Positions 42,232 to 52,510 of a stretch of DNA of 64,000 nt are shown here, piece by piece. Below the pieces are notes generated by a model, which did not search any database, had not been told where the DNA came from, and saw only the letters and a program-made list of their open reading frames with translations. Each line of letters starts with the position of its first letter. Positions within the stretch are counted from its first letter, which is position 1. A program made the translations under genes and the position numbers. Source of the DNA: Erinaceus europaeus (taxonomy: Eukaryota > Chordata > Mammalia > Eulipotyphla > Erinaceidae); NCBI RefSeq assembly GCF_950295315.1, contig NC_080177.1, positions 76,333,786 to 76,397,785 of the forward strand. The letters run 5' to 3'.

Positions 42232-42504
42232 GTCTTTCGTGAGTGTTTCCTCGAGGATGTCGAACTTGGATGCCTGAGTTGCACAGCAGATGTCATCGGC
42301 GTAGATGAACTTCCTTGAAGAAGTTTCTGGGAGTAAAGTGCTGAATCTGAGGGACTCAGTAACAGATCAGATGGGGGAGGTGAGGAGAGAGAAAGTTATC
42401 AAAAATGACTACCAGATGTCTAACCTAAGAAGAGACATGAAAAGGAGTGCCCTGTAATGACAGAAAGTGGCAGACTGATATGGATATTACAAAATTAAAG
42501 GAGA

Positions 42505-42860
42505 GAGGTCAGGCAGTAGCACATCAGGTTAAGCGCACATGACGCCAAGCGCAAGGACTGGTGCAAGGATCCCGGTTGGAGCCCCTGGTTCCTAACCTGC
42601 AGGGGGATTTCCTCACAAGCAGTGAAGCCGGTCTGCAGGTGTCTTTCTCTTGCACTCTCTGTCTTCTCCTCCTCTCTTGTCCTCTCCTCTCTCTCCTTCT
42701 CTCTGTCCTATCCAACAACAATAACAACAACAACAATAAACAACAAGGGCAACAAAAGGAGGGAAAACGGCCTCCAGGAGCAGTGAATTCCTAGAGCAGG
42801 CACCAAGCCCCAGCCCGGAGGCAAATAAATAAGTAAATTAAATAAGTTGGGAATTTTTAA
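42505..42860 (+). mobile_element. SINE-A1 with 3' module and 14-bp TSD
   Basis: TSD AAAATTAAAGGAGA at 42491-42504 and 42861-42874. The 3' module is shortened ('GCCCCAGCCCGGAGGC'). Confidence 0.93.
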
Positions 42861-43064
42861 AAAATTAAAGGAGAACATCAGTCCCTGTTGGCGTGTATGG
42901 AGACACTGCACGTATGTAGAAGCTGCCTGCTACCTACACAGGTCCATGCGCCAACCGTTTTTCTCTTTTCCCGCCCGCCGACTAAAGGCAGCAGATTCCC
43001 AGGTCCTTCTATCTAGTAGAGCCATAAAAAGGAGACTGGGTTTCTACAAGGCTATAAAGAAGAG

Positions 43065-43230
43065 GCATTAGTTTCTTATGGCTGTTGTAACAAATCATGG
43101 CAAAGTCTGGCTTAAAACAACAACAGCAATAAAATAACAAGGGAAACAAAACGGGAAAAATGATCTCCAGAACAGTGGATTCATAATGCAGGCACAGAGC
43201 CCCAGTGATAACCCTGGAGGAAGGAAAAAA
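43065..43230 (+). mobile_element. 5'-truncated SINE-A1 joined to an ancient repeat
   Basis: 43065-43112 ('TTAGTTTCTTATGGCTGTTGTAACAAATCATGGC') resembles an ancient mammalian repeat. From about 43112 the SINE 3' part begins ('ACAACAGCAATAAAATAACAAGGG..', module ending 'AACCCTGGAGG'). Confidence 0.6.
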
Positions 43231-43261
43231 AAAAAACAACCACAGTCTGTTATTTCTTTTC

Positions 43262-43555
43262 CCTTTTTTTTGTTTTTTTTTGCCTCCAGGGTTATCGTTG
43301 GGGGCTCTGTGCCTGCACTACGAATCCACTGCTCCTAGAGGCTGTTTTTTTCAGATAAGATAGAGAGAAATTGAGAGAGGAGGGGGAAACAGAGAAGGGG
43401 AGAGAAAGACACCTGCAGACATTCTTCACCGCTTATGAAGTGATCCCCCCCCCCCAGATGGGGAACCGGGGCTCAAATCGAGATCCTTACACCAGCCCCT
43501 GTGCTTCGAACTATGTGACTATCTGGCTTAACGCAGTGCACCGCCGCCTAGCCCT
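43262..43555 (-). mobile_element. SINE-A1 with 3' module
   Basis: 'TTTGCCTCCAGGGTTATCG..' module at left, core 'AGACACCTGCAGACATTCTTCACC', a C11 tract at about 43447-43457 and diverged head. Confidence 0.88.
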
Positions 43556-43727
43556 AGTCTCTTCTTTTTGTGGAGAACAGGAATTCTAAAATGGGTTGTC
43601 AGAGTTGTGTTCTCTCTGGACCTCTGAAAGGAGAAATCTGTTTCCTAGCTTTTTCTAATTATGGGAGGCCTGCATGGCTCATGCACACACCCTGAGTCCC
43701 CAAGGCAGCAGATTAATAGCTTTCTTT

Positions 43728-43763
43728 TTCTCCTTCCCCTTCCCCTTCCCCTTCTCCTTCTTT
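43728..43763. repeat. (CTTCCC)n pyrimidine repeat
   Basis: CCCCTTCC-type units within a pyrimidine-only stretch. Confidence 0.85.
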
Positions 43764-43799
43764 TTTTAACATTGTTAAAAACATTTATTAGAGATCTAT

Positions 43800-44228
43800 C
43801 TTTTTTTGCCTCCAGAGTTATTGCTGGGGATCGGTGCCTACACTAGAATCCACTGCTCCTAGAGGCTATTTTCCCCATTTTTTCAGATAGGACAGAAAGA
43901 AATCGAGAGAGAAGAGAAAACAGAGGGGGGAGGAGAAAAAGAGACACCTGCAGACCTGCTTCACCACTTGTGAAGTGACCCCCCCCCCGCAAGTTGTTGC
44001 CCTTGTTGTTGTAGTTATTGTTGTTGTTATTGATGTTATCGTTGTTGAATAGGACAGAGAGAAATGGAGAGAGGAGGGGAAGACAGAGAGGGGGAGAGAA
44101 AGACAGACACCTGCAGACCTGCTTCACCTCCCGTGAAGTGACCCCTGTGCAAGTGGGGAGCCGGGGGCTCAAATTCGGATGCTTTAGCCGCACATGTGTG
44201 CTTAACCCGTTGCCCTACCGCCCGACCC
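43800..44228 (-). mobile_element. Composite of two SINE-A1 units
   Basis: The first unit (module, body, core) stops at a C10 tract near 43990 and a second unit follows in the same orientation from 'GTTGTTGCCCTTGTTG' to a full head. The second may have inserted at, or recombined with, the core C-run of the first. Confidence 0.85.
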
Positions 44229-44239
44229 CCTATCTTTTT

Positions 44240-44395
44240 TGTTTGTTTGTTTCATTATTGGGGGATAAATGATTTACAGTTGACAGTAAAATAAAACAGT
44301 TTGAACATGCATAACATTTTCCAGTTTTCCATATAACAACTCAACCCCCACTCCATCTTCTTCTGCTATCATGTTCCAGGACCTGACCCCACCTT
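44240..44395 (-). mobile_element. L1 3' end
   Basis: 'ATTATTGGGGGATAAATGATTTACAGTTGACAG', 'ACATGCATAACATTTTCC', 'ATGTTCCAGGACCTGACCCC', as in other minus-strand L1 ends here. Confidence 0.85.
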
Positions 44396-44399
44396 TTTT

Positions 44400-44695
44400 A
44401 ATAGAGACACAGACAGCAAAAGATACCCGAGCACTGAAACTTCCTTTTGTTTGTTTGTTGTGGGGGTTCTTTTGTGTGTTTGTTTACCAGAGCACTGTTC
44501 ATCTCTGACTTATGGTGGTACAGGGGATTGAACCTGGGATTTTGGAGCCTCAGGCATGAAAGCTTCCTTTCATAACCATTATGCTATCTCCCCTCACCTC
44601 AGAAACTTCCCTCAGTGTGGTGGGGGCCAGGTCCAAACCTGAGTCTCACACACAGCAGAGTAGTGCATTATCCAAATATTATATTTCATCCACCC
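44400..44695 (-). mobile_element. SINE (C/D-like) with a nested SINE-B
   Basis: The outer SINE (44400-44455 and 44605-44690, 'CAAACCTGAGTCTCACACACAGC') is split by a minus-strand SINE-B (about 44460-44600, 'GGGGATTGAACCTGGGATTTTGG'). GAAACTTCC on both sides of the inner element is a probable TSD. Confidence 0.75.
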
Positions 44696-44704
44696 TATGG
44701 TATC

Positions 44705-44902
44705 TTTTTCTAATTTTTTTCCCTTTTGTTGCCCTTGTTGTTTATCAATGGTTATTATTGGTGTTGTTATTGCTGTCGTCATTGTTGGATAGGACAGAGA
44801 GAAATGGAGAGAGGAGGGGAAGTCAGAGAGGGGGAGAAAAAGATAGGACACTTGCAGACCTGCTTCACCACCTGTGAATCGACCCCCCTGCAGGTGGGGA
44901 GT
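44705..44902 (-). mobile_element. SINE-A1, truncated in the head
   Basis: 'CCCTTTTGTTGCCCTTGTTG' edge, body and core to 'CCCTGCAGGTGGGGAG', where it stops before a (TG)n run. No 3' module. Confidence 0.85.
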
Positions 44903-44911
44903 ATCTTTCAA

Positions 44912-44916
<5 letters not shown>

Positions 44917-44968
<52 letters not shown>
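44917..44968. repeat. (TG)n microsatellite
   Basis: About 26 uninterrupted TG units. Confidence 0.98.
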
Positions 44969-44970
<2 letters not shown>

Positions 44971-45445
44971 CATCACAGACTGTATCTTACCTAACAGATA
45001 TACTTTAACTCCTGCCAGCTCCAAACCCAGTGGTAAACATCTATTCCTATCTGGGGTGGAGTTAGAACAATGACACCTTGTTCCACTTTGCCACTAAAAC
45101 ATTCCTCTGCACGGAGCATGTAATAACACTCACAGAATGTTCACTAATGATGAAAAGGGCATCATCTTCATGATAGCTCAGAAGAGCCTACAGGCATCTC
45201 AGGGTTTTATTCTAGCAAGAAACTGGAACTTTAACCCATCTTAAAACTTTAATCAGAATTTTTAACACCTGGGAACACTGGCTAATTTACAATTTATTTT
45301 ACTGTGTCTGAATGATTTATGGTAATGGTACTGCCAAAAAGATTAGATGCTAGAAGAAGAAAGAAGGACATACAAAGACACAGTCAAGACTAATAATTTG
45401 TAGAGGAGGTCCAAGTAGTCATGTAGCTAAGGCTTTCTCGCCTTT
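44969..45445. other. No gene or clear repeat
   Basis: Unassigned unique sequence. Confidence 0.4.
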
Positions 45446-45461
45446 ATAAAATGTAGAACTG

Positions 45462-45692
45462 GGGGCGGGTGGTGGCACACCTGGTTAGGCACACATGTTA
45501 CAGTGCACAAGGACCTGGGTTCGAACCCCTGGTCCCCACTTGCAGGGGGAAAGCTTTGCGAGTGGTGAAGCAGGGCTGCAGGTATCTCTCTGTCTCTCTC
45601 TCTCTATCACCCCCTTCCCTCTCAATTTCTGGCTGTTCCTATGAAATAAATAAAGATGATACAAAAATAAATTTTAAAGAAGTTAAAACTAA
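45462..45692 (+). mobile_element. SINE-A2, full length
   Basis: 'GGGCGGGTGGTGGCACACCTGG' head to 'AATAAATAAAGATGATAC' tail. TSD ATAAAATGTAG(A/G)ACTG at 45446-45461 and 45693-45708. Confidence 0.93.
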
Positions 45693-45708
45693 ATAAAATG
45701 TAGGACTG

Positions 45709-47640
45709 TGGAATTATTACTTCAAGGTTAAGTCAATCTCAACGTCCACAGAGTTTGCTCTCTATAAACTTTCCATTGGGATTCCAACTGGATTGTCATC
45801 AAATTTTGTTTTTGTGAGAAGGCAAAGTAAAAGACGAAGGTAGGGTCATATTCCCTTTAGACACTCATCAACAGTGTCCTAACAGATCATCCTAATGACT
45901 GCTCACTGGAAAAAAACTTAACGCTTTCATGTTTTCCAATTTAGAAAAAGAATCCAACTGTAATGTGAGCGCATTTTTAACATGTTTTCTGTGCTCTAGG
46001 GAAGCTGTTTTTAGGAGGGAAGTGTAATGAATGTTTTTAATCATACTAAAATGGTTTGCCCAGGCTGCGTGGCTTAATTCAACTTTTCACTGACAACAAA
46101 ATGGAAAAAAAAAAAAAATCAGGTACACATCAGCTACGAGTGACTCCTCCCTTCTCATCGTGGTTACCTATTATTTCAACAGATTTGGGAAATCAAATTC
46201 ATTTAGAGCAACAAGCACAAATAAGCCTGCCTGGCTGATTTTCACAATTTCCCCCATCATTTTTCTGAAAACCCCTGGCCCCATCTCTCAAAGCTGTCCC
46301 CATCCTTGAGACAGCCTCGCCCCACCCGACGCATACATCCCTTTCCCATTTTCCCTAGCTTGTTCTCAAATGCCCTTCAGGTTTTCAATAAATTCTTAAT
46401 GTCATCGATGAAAATGTCACTGCTGAAAAGATTTACGTCCCTTTGTTCTGTTCAGGCCTTTAACTGCAAAGTAAACAGCCTGCTTTCCATAAGCTTGTCC
46501 TTGGATTTAAGCTGAACAGAAATCAAAGAATAATTTCTGCCCCATTTTTCTTTCCTTTGGTTTGAATCATGCACTCAGAGATTCCATGTCAACATCTCCC
46601 TGCCAATGCTCCGATCACCACACCATCTCCATGTCACCTCACTCTTTCTAAAGTGTTACAACCAAACCTCAGTGATATTCTAATAATGCCTTTCTCTCCT
46701 CAATCTAAGAGATAGCAGGAATCCAGGGCACTCAGATCTGAAGACTATAATAAGGAAAGCGATAAAGGTTTTCATACACAATAAAGAATTGATCTGTAAA
46801 CGTTGACTGGTGGTTGAGAAGGACGGAGGCAGAAAACAAATCTCCCGAGAGGAGTGTTCTCATCCTACATACAAATTGCCATCAAACGGCATCTGTACAA
46901 CTTCCCAGCTGCTACTCTAACCATAATGATGTTTCCAGAAAATGAAATGTGTGGTTGTCATCATGGATGCTGTAGAATATGTAATCAAGTTTTCTCCTTA
47001 AAAAAAAAAAAAAAAAAAGTTCACAGCCCAGATCTAGATAAAAGAAGACTGATGTGATTAACGGGGTAGGTTGTGCAAATCCACATGAATTCTAGTAATC
47101 TGAGCAGCCCGCTCCCCTCCCTAAAGGAAGCGTGCGTGAATGCCAGCCAATGACTTTCTGAACTTGCACCGTAAGTTCTGCCCAGTTCACACTTCAGGTC
47201 CCCTCTGGCCGTGTTCCCACTGTTGCCACTGCATGCCAGGATAACAGGACCAGGCCGAGGTAATGCCTACTTTGAAAAGCTTGCATCATGTCCTTCACCT
47301 TTACAAAAGTCCTACACTTGAGCCTTCTTCCTCTAGCCAAAAGAAATCTGAAAAGGATTTTCACTTTTATAACAGACGACACAAAGCAAAATGGCACTGG
47401 GCGCTGGCTTTGTGGAAGGCAGCAGCTGGAATGTGTGCCAGGCGTCGGCGGTGGGACTGCTGAGCTCCTTACCTGGAAACTGCTTTGTACAGGCTGTCTA
47501 TGCGTCTGTCTGTCCCGGCTTCTTCTAGAAGCTGCTGGTGAGGCTGAGGAACTAGTGTGGCTGCTAGAACATCAGACTGGCAGATAGAAGTCTCCCAGTA
47601 TAGTCACTGGCACTGCAAATGCCAGAGTGGTGCTCTGGCT
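45709..47640. other. Repeat-poor island of about 1.9 kb
   Basis: No SINE, L1 or X recognised in a window where such gaps are rare. It contains 'AATGGTTTGCCCAGGCTGCGTGGCTTAATTC' and other mixed-composition stretches. The open frames show no recognisable protein. Candidate regulatory or otherwise constrained DNA; an unrecognised exon cannot be excluded. Confidence 0.45.
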
Positions 47641-47659
47641 TCTCTCTCTCTCAGAATGT

Positions 47660-47815
47660 TTTTTATTGGGGGGGGGGGGTTGCTGGAAAAAATAGCTCAT
47701 TTGGATAGTATGCACTTTTGCCATGTGCATGCACTGCAACAGTCTCAGCCTGGGCACCACCACACTGAAGGAAGCTTCAGTGCTGTGGTCTCTTTGCTAC
47801 TCTGTCTCTACCTTA
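47660..47815 (+). mobile_element. SINE-D
   Basis: 'GGTTGCTGGAAAAAATAGCTCATTTGGATAG', 'TTTTGCCATGTGCATGCACTGC', 'CACACTGAAGGAAGCTTCAG', CT-rich end and A-run. Same family as 35795-35887. Confidence 0.7.
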
Positions 47816-47835
47816 ATTAAAAAAAAAAAAAAAAG

Positions 47836-48000
47836 CTGGGGCAGTGGCACATGCTACAGTGTACAAGGACCCAAGTTCAAGCCCCCAGGGCCCAACTTGC
47901 AGGGAGACAGCTTCATAGCAGTGAAGTAGTGCTGTAGGTCTCTCTCTCTTTCACTTTCTAGTTCCTTGATTTCTACCTTTATCAAATAAATACATATTTG
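47836..48000 (+). mobile_element. SINE-A2, diverged
   Basis: 'GGGGCAGTGGCACATGCTACAG' (head shortened), 'CAAGTTCAAGCCC', 'CAACTTGCAGGGAG', 'CAAATAAATACATA' tail. Confidence 0.8.
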
Positions 48001-48043
48001 GGGGGGTAAAGCTTTCTTACATCCTCTCTCTCTCATTCTCTCT

Positions 48044-48049
48044 CTATAT

Positions 48050-48097
<48 letters not shown>
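48044..48097. repeat. (TA)n microsatellite
   Basis: TATACATACA followed by about 20 TA units. Confidence 0.97.
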
Positions 48098-48098
<1 letters not shown>

Positions 48099-48109
48099 AC
48101 ATAAGATAA

Positions 48110-49234
48110 ATATTTATAAAACTATTTTATTAATGGCATGTTTTGGTAGATTACTTGGGGTCTAGAAATGCTCCAAGTTTTGTCATGTAAGTTTATTGTG
48201 ATTACTTTATGCCCTTTTGGATCATAAAAATCTTGATAGGAGTGCTTCATCTTTAGATATAAGGGAAGCCTGCGCTATCACAACTGCAAAAAAATAAAAA
48301 AGTGTCAATGTAGCTGTTTCAACACCAAGGACTCTCCAATAATTACAAAGTGCCCCTGAGACCACCTATTTCTCACTGCTTCTGTTCCCTCCTCCCTTGA
48401 AGAACTAGCCCTAAGGATGTAGGACAGTAGACTTTAAGAACTTCAAAACTCTCCACTAAAAGGTGTGATTAAGGTCTAAAAATACAACTATCTAAACTAA
48501 TTAGAGGGAATTATTATCTAATTTAGTTCTATGATGTGGAGCTGCTCTGCTTCGGCTTTAGTAGAAACACAAATTCTATTATATTCCAAATTCAATTGCA
48601 CAATTCCACAGCAAGAATCAGATAACCCGTATAGCTCTTCAATGTTCTCGCCAAGATTCAAAGTTTTGTTTATTTCGAGTTATGAGAGATGACTGATTTC
48701 AGTGAATCAACCTCTAATTTCAAGGAGATTTGAGGAACAACTCTTTAATTAGTCTTGATGGTGCCGGCTTAAGCCTTGCCAGCCATCTCTCTTCTGAAAG
48801 TAAATTCAAGTGAGAGGAGAAAGAATCTGAATGACCTGCTATAACACAGCTGGCTACTCAACAGATAAGTCTTCATAAGATCCATCCTTCTGAAGAACAA
48901 CATAATTTTAGCTCCAAGCACTAACTGTGCTCAGAAAAAGTTATAATACCATGCAATGAGAAGTCAGAGCACGGTCTTGAACGTGTTAACAGATTATCTC
49001 ATATTTACATCAGATAAGTAATGCGCCCTCATTACTTATCATTCATTTTTAATAGTTTTCCAGCCCTGAAAATATTTATTTGCCCATCCTGAATGATTAC
49101 CAACACAAAATATATTAACTTTTGCCACCATAACATATTATTAATAAGCCCTCGGCCTGTAAATCACAAAGAAAAAGCACTCAAAGGAAAAACACACATA
49201 GTGAGTAGATCTACAAATATTTTATGACTAAAAG
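48110..49234. other. Repeat-poor island, candidate regulatory DNA
   Basis: About 1.1 kb with no recognised transposon. AT-rich but structured: 'CAACTCTTTAATTAGTCTTGATGG', 'CATTACTTATCATTCATTTTTAATAG' and 'TTATTAATAAGCCCTCGGCC' contain TAAT-core homeodomain-type sites. No coding signal. Confidence 0.4.
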
Positions 49235-49430
49235 AAGTAACAACCATCATGTACTCCCAGACACTGTACAAAGAAAGTCCTTTACATATAATATCTGATT
49301 TAATCCTCATAAAAACTCTCTAGGGATGCTATATATTAATTATCTCCATTAGCTACTATAGGAAACAGGCACAGAGAAGTAAAGAAACTTGCCCAAGTCA
49401 CACAGCCTCTGAGCAACTTGCCTACAGTTT
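49235..49430 (+). mobile_element. MIR
   Basis: 'ATCTGATTTAATCCTCATAAAAAC', 'GGAAACAGGCACAGAGAAG', 'AACTTGCCCAAGTCACACAGC' are the MIR landmarks in order. Confidence 0.88.
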
Positions 49431-50286
49431 AACTGCATGTACAGCTAACCGTCTCGGCGGCAGTACGTGTACAACTTACACATCCACGTGAACATAGAAC
49501 TAAAGTGCAGACAAGTCCCCTATGTGGACAGTTTCTCCCCACGGCCTTTAGCACAAAGCCTTGCAGGCACTTGGGACAAAGTCGGTACCTTCCTTTGTTC
49601 CTTCTTGCTGAGAACATATCAGAATGATCAACTTGCCAAGAAAGATCTACGGCACTCTTGTTTGAAATTGGGTAACGACCAACTCACCCTATTGCTATTA
49701 AAAGCCAGGATGTTCATTCAGCATCACAAATGCCACGACGGGGCTGGCTCCCCACCCCTGCAGAACCAGGCTGCCCTGAAACACAAAGTTTGGCTGCCTT
49801 TCTAACACAGGCTGGTTTGCTATAAAACCAGAAGATTAAAACTTCCTTTGAAATTACTTTTTTAAACCAGTGTTCACTGGAACAACACTCTAATAAAAAA
49901 TTTTTAATCATGAAGGTCATCAAAATTAAAACTGTTTTCGAATATAAATCTGTATTTATAAAATATAAATTTTTTAATTCCCATTAAAAAAAAATCTCAA
50001 AAGATCATGAAACCCTGACTTCTTACTGATTTGGAATCAATCATCTTGTTTCAGTGTCCTAACCTTAGTAGGAATCATAAAAACAACAGTTTTAGTCAAC
50101 TGCTTAAGTCAGCTATAAAATGAGGTTTTGCCATATGCCTCAGTCCCTGGGAGGTGGCTCTGTGGAGAGAGGACATTCTCTCCACACACGAGGCTCCAGC
50201 GCTGTTTTGGGGGTTGGGTCTGTCCCTCTCACTCTGTCTTTCACACACAACATATAAATCATAGTTTTAATAGCAAGGGGATTATA
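49431..50286. other. No gene or clear repeat
   Basis: Unique sequence with several CpGs at 49450-49600. Its open frames do not resemble a known protein. Confidence 0.4.
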
Positions 50287-50875
50287 GGGGGCCGGGTGGT
50301 GGTGCACCTGGTTGAGCACACATGCTACAACACTCAAGGATCCAGGCTCAAGTCCCCAGTCCCCACCTGCAGGGAGAAAGCTTCCCAAGTGGTAAAGCAG
50401 TGCCGCAGGTGTCTTGTGTCTTTCCTTCTCTCTCCTCCCTTCCTCTCAGTTTCTCTCTGTATATATCTGCTGGGAAATTGTGCAGATGCAGTCATATCTG
50501 CCATGTTGTCCCCTCAGGCTATTGCCAGTTCCCACGAGAGTTGGGACATTCTCGGAGTGCCTTTCCCAACCAATCCTGTCCCGGCTCGTCACTCCCAGTT
50601 TTTGCCCTGTAAAGCCCTTCTTCTTCCACCCCTCGCTCTCTTGTCCGCTTTTCACCTCGGTGAACAGAAGGGTGTGGTGTGTAGCGGGAGGCGGCCATTT
50701 TGGCTAGCTCCACGTGGCCCGAACTGCTGCACTCTCACCCAACTCTGAGGTGCCCCCGTGAATAAAGAATTGTGTTCCCTCTCCACTCCGGATTCTCTCT
50801 CTCTCTCCTCCGCGTCGCAGCCCAACATATATCCACTAGATAAATAAAATATAAAGAGTTCTTAAAAAGGGAGGG
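50287..50875 (+). mobile_element. SINE-A2 split by a solo LTR
   Basis: Left part 50287-50461 (head, core, 'TCAGTTTCTCTCTGTA') and right part 50834-50875 ('CACTAGATAAATAAAATATAAAG'). Removing 50468-50833 restores an ordinary SINE-A2 3' end. Confidence 0.88.
50468..50827 (+). mobile_element. Solo LTR of an endogenous retrovirus
   Basis: 360-bp unit starting TGCTGGG and ending CCCAACA (imperfect inverted termini TGYTGGG..CCCARCA). It is flanked by the perfect 6-bp TSD TATATC (50462-50467 and 50828-50833). AATAAA at 50761-50766 is the polyadenylation signal, placing R/U5 in the last ~60 bp. A CCAAT box lies at 50570-50574 and a YY1-like GCGGCCATTTT near 50691. No internal viral genes remain, so the provirus was lost by LTR recombination. 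A 6-bp TSD suits class II-type elements, but the family is not identified. Confidence 0.88.
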
Positions 50876-50959
50876 CTTATACTTGAATGTATGCTAAAGC
50901 TCTATGTACCTTGTCTCAGGTTTCAGCGGGGATTCAGATGGTTATACAGCTGTTCCACA

Positions 50960-51165
50960 GGGCTAGTGTGATTAAAGCAATAATAAGTTTCCATTTGAAG
51001 ACACAAAGCAAAACTTGGACTGGGCAGGGTATACTTCACCAAAGCAAAGGACTCTGGGGAGGGAGGGTTTGTGCAAAAGGGTCTTGTGGTATTGATGTGC
51101 CCATAGGGCAACAGCTGTACTATAAACCACTAACCCTCCAATAAAATGAAAAAAAAAAAATAGAC
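50960..51165 (+). mobile_element. L1 3' UTR
   Basis: 'ACTTGGACTGGGCAGGGTATACTTCACC', 'AAAGCAAAGGACTCTGGGG', 'CACTAACCCTCCAATAAAATGAAAAA'. Confidence 0.75.
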
Positions 51166-51189
51166 AAAAAAAAATTATTATCTTTATTT

Positions 51190-51619
51190 TTTAAATGATA
51201 TAACTAACATTTCCACTGCAAAAATACCATTTTGACAGCCTCCAGGTATGACTCAAGGAGGCATGGCAACAGCGGTGCTGAGCCAGAGAGCACGGTAACC
51301 CAGTGTCTCAGTGCCTAGGCATTGCCGGCTGCCAGAGCACAGGTGGCCGCTGAGGAGCCGGAAAGGATGTTGTTTTCAGGAGTCAAGTGCTGAATTTACA
51401 CCCTTAATGGACCTGATTAAATCTGGTGAGTTTAAAGGACACCAACATTAACACCCAACTTAAAGAGGAACATAAAAGTTCTAATTTTCAAGTTTCAACT
51501 CAAGGTGAACTTTTCTAGAATTCTAGATTGGATTCATCTGATGAAAATATTTAATTTAACACCTCAAGATGTCTCCTAGATGCTAAAAATTGAAGGAGAA
51601 GTTGGGGGGGGCGGGGAAT
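51190..51619. other. Unique sequence, some CpG
   Basis: No repeat seen; 'TTTACACCCTTAATGGACCTGATTAAATC' and neighbours look structured. No exon recognised. Confidence 0.4.
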
Positions 51620-51633
51620 AGAAGAGTAACAGT

Positions 51634-51872
51634 CATTGTGGGATGCAGAAGGTGGAAGGTCTGGCTTCTGTAATTGCTTCCCCACTGATCTTGGGTCCAT
51701 ACTCCCAGAGGGTTAAAGAACAGGAAAGCTATCAAGGGAGAGGATGGGATTCGGAGTTCTGGCGGTGGGAACTGTGTGGAGTTGTACCCCACTTATCCTA
51801 TGGTTTTTGTCAGTGTTTCCTTTTTACAAATAAATAAATAAATAAAATTAAGTAAGTCAGAAAAGAAAAAGA
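51634..51872 (+). mobile_element. Retroposon X 3' end with inverted 5' segment (twin-primed)
   Basis: 51634-51687 is X in reverse ('GGGATGCAGAAGGTGGAAGG..GCTTCC'), then 51688-51872 is X forward from 'CTTGGGTCCATACTCCCAGAGGG' to the A-rich tail. A perfect 14-bp TSD AGAAGAGTAACAGT (51620-51633 and 51873-51886) brackets the whole unit. Confidence 0.93.
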
Positions 51873-51993
51873 AGAAGAGTAACAGTGACATCAAATTGGA
51901 CTTTTTAATTAATCAGAGGCAAAGGCTAGCCACAACTGTAAGGCACTGTGGAGAACTGCTGACAAAATAGTTGGTAGAAAACTTCTTGATCTT

Positions 51994-52190
51994 GGGCCAG
52001 GTGGTGACACACCTGGCTGAACGCACATGTTACAATGCATAAGGACCCAAGTTCAAGCCCCAGACCCTAACTGCAGAGGGGAGGCTTTGCAAGCAGTGGA
52101 GCAGTGTTGCAGGTGTCTCTACCTCCCCCTACTCTCTCAATTTCTGGCTGTCTGTATCTAACAAATAAATAAAAATAATTTTTAATTAAA
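51994..52190 (+). mobile_element. SINE-A2
   Basis: 'GGGCCAGGTGGTGACACACCTGG', 'CAAGTTCAAGCCCC', 'AACAAATAAATAAAAATAA' tail. Confidence 0.9.
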
Positions 52191-52314
52191 GTCTCGATCT
52201 CACCATAGGGAAGCAAAACACACAAAGGTACAATAAATAAATAAAAAGCAATTGCTTTTTGTTTAAAACACAAAATGCAAGAACACCAAATATAATCATT
52301 TTTGTTGCTATCTT

Positions 52315-52510
52315 TTACTTAGTTATTGGATAGACAACCAGAAATTGAGAAGGGAGGGGGTGAGAGGGAGAGAGAGAGACAGAGAGGCACCTGCAGCCCT
52401 GCTTCACCACTCACAAAGCTCTCCCCCTGCAGGTGGGGACCAGGGGCCCAAACCCAGGTCCTTGTGCATTGTAACATGTGCACTCGGGCAGATGCCCCAC
52501 CGCCTGGCCT
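52315..52510 (-). mobile_element. SINE-A2
   Basis: Minus strand: 'TTATTGGATAGACAACCAG', 'CACCTGCAGCCCTGCTTCACCACTC', head ending 'CCCCACCGCCTGGCC'. Confidence 0.9.

Larger units (their letters stand above)
41269..42331 (-). mobile_element. 5'-truncated non-LTR retrotransposon, copy B
   Basis: 1,063-bp insertion on the minus strand. TSD AGTAAAGTGCT lies at 41258-41268 and 42332-42342. The element begins just after RT motif 4, corresponding to about 22041 of copy A, and ends in TAG plus about four AAG units. Against copy A I count about 30 differences over about 1,055 bp (roughly 97% identity), many of them CpG transitions. Both insertions are independent: different site, truncation point and strand. 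Confidence 0.93.

Noticed and set aside
50128..50748. 206-codon plus-strand frame, one of the longest in the window
   Set aside because: It crosses a SINE and the solo LTR. The composition is that of translated repeats, so it is not a gene.
50468..50827. CpG-rich promoter or first exon of a host gene
   Set aside because: The TG..CA termini, 6-bp TSD and AATAAA position fit a solo LTR inserted in a SINE better than a gene promoter.
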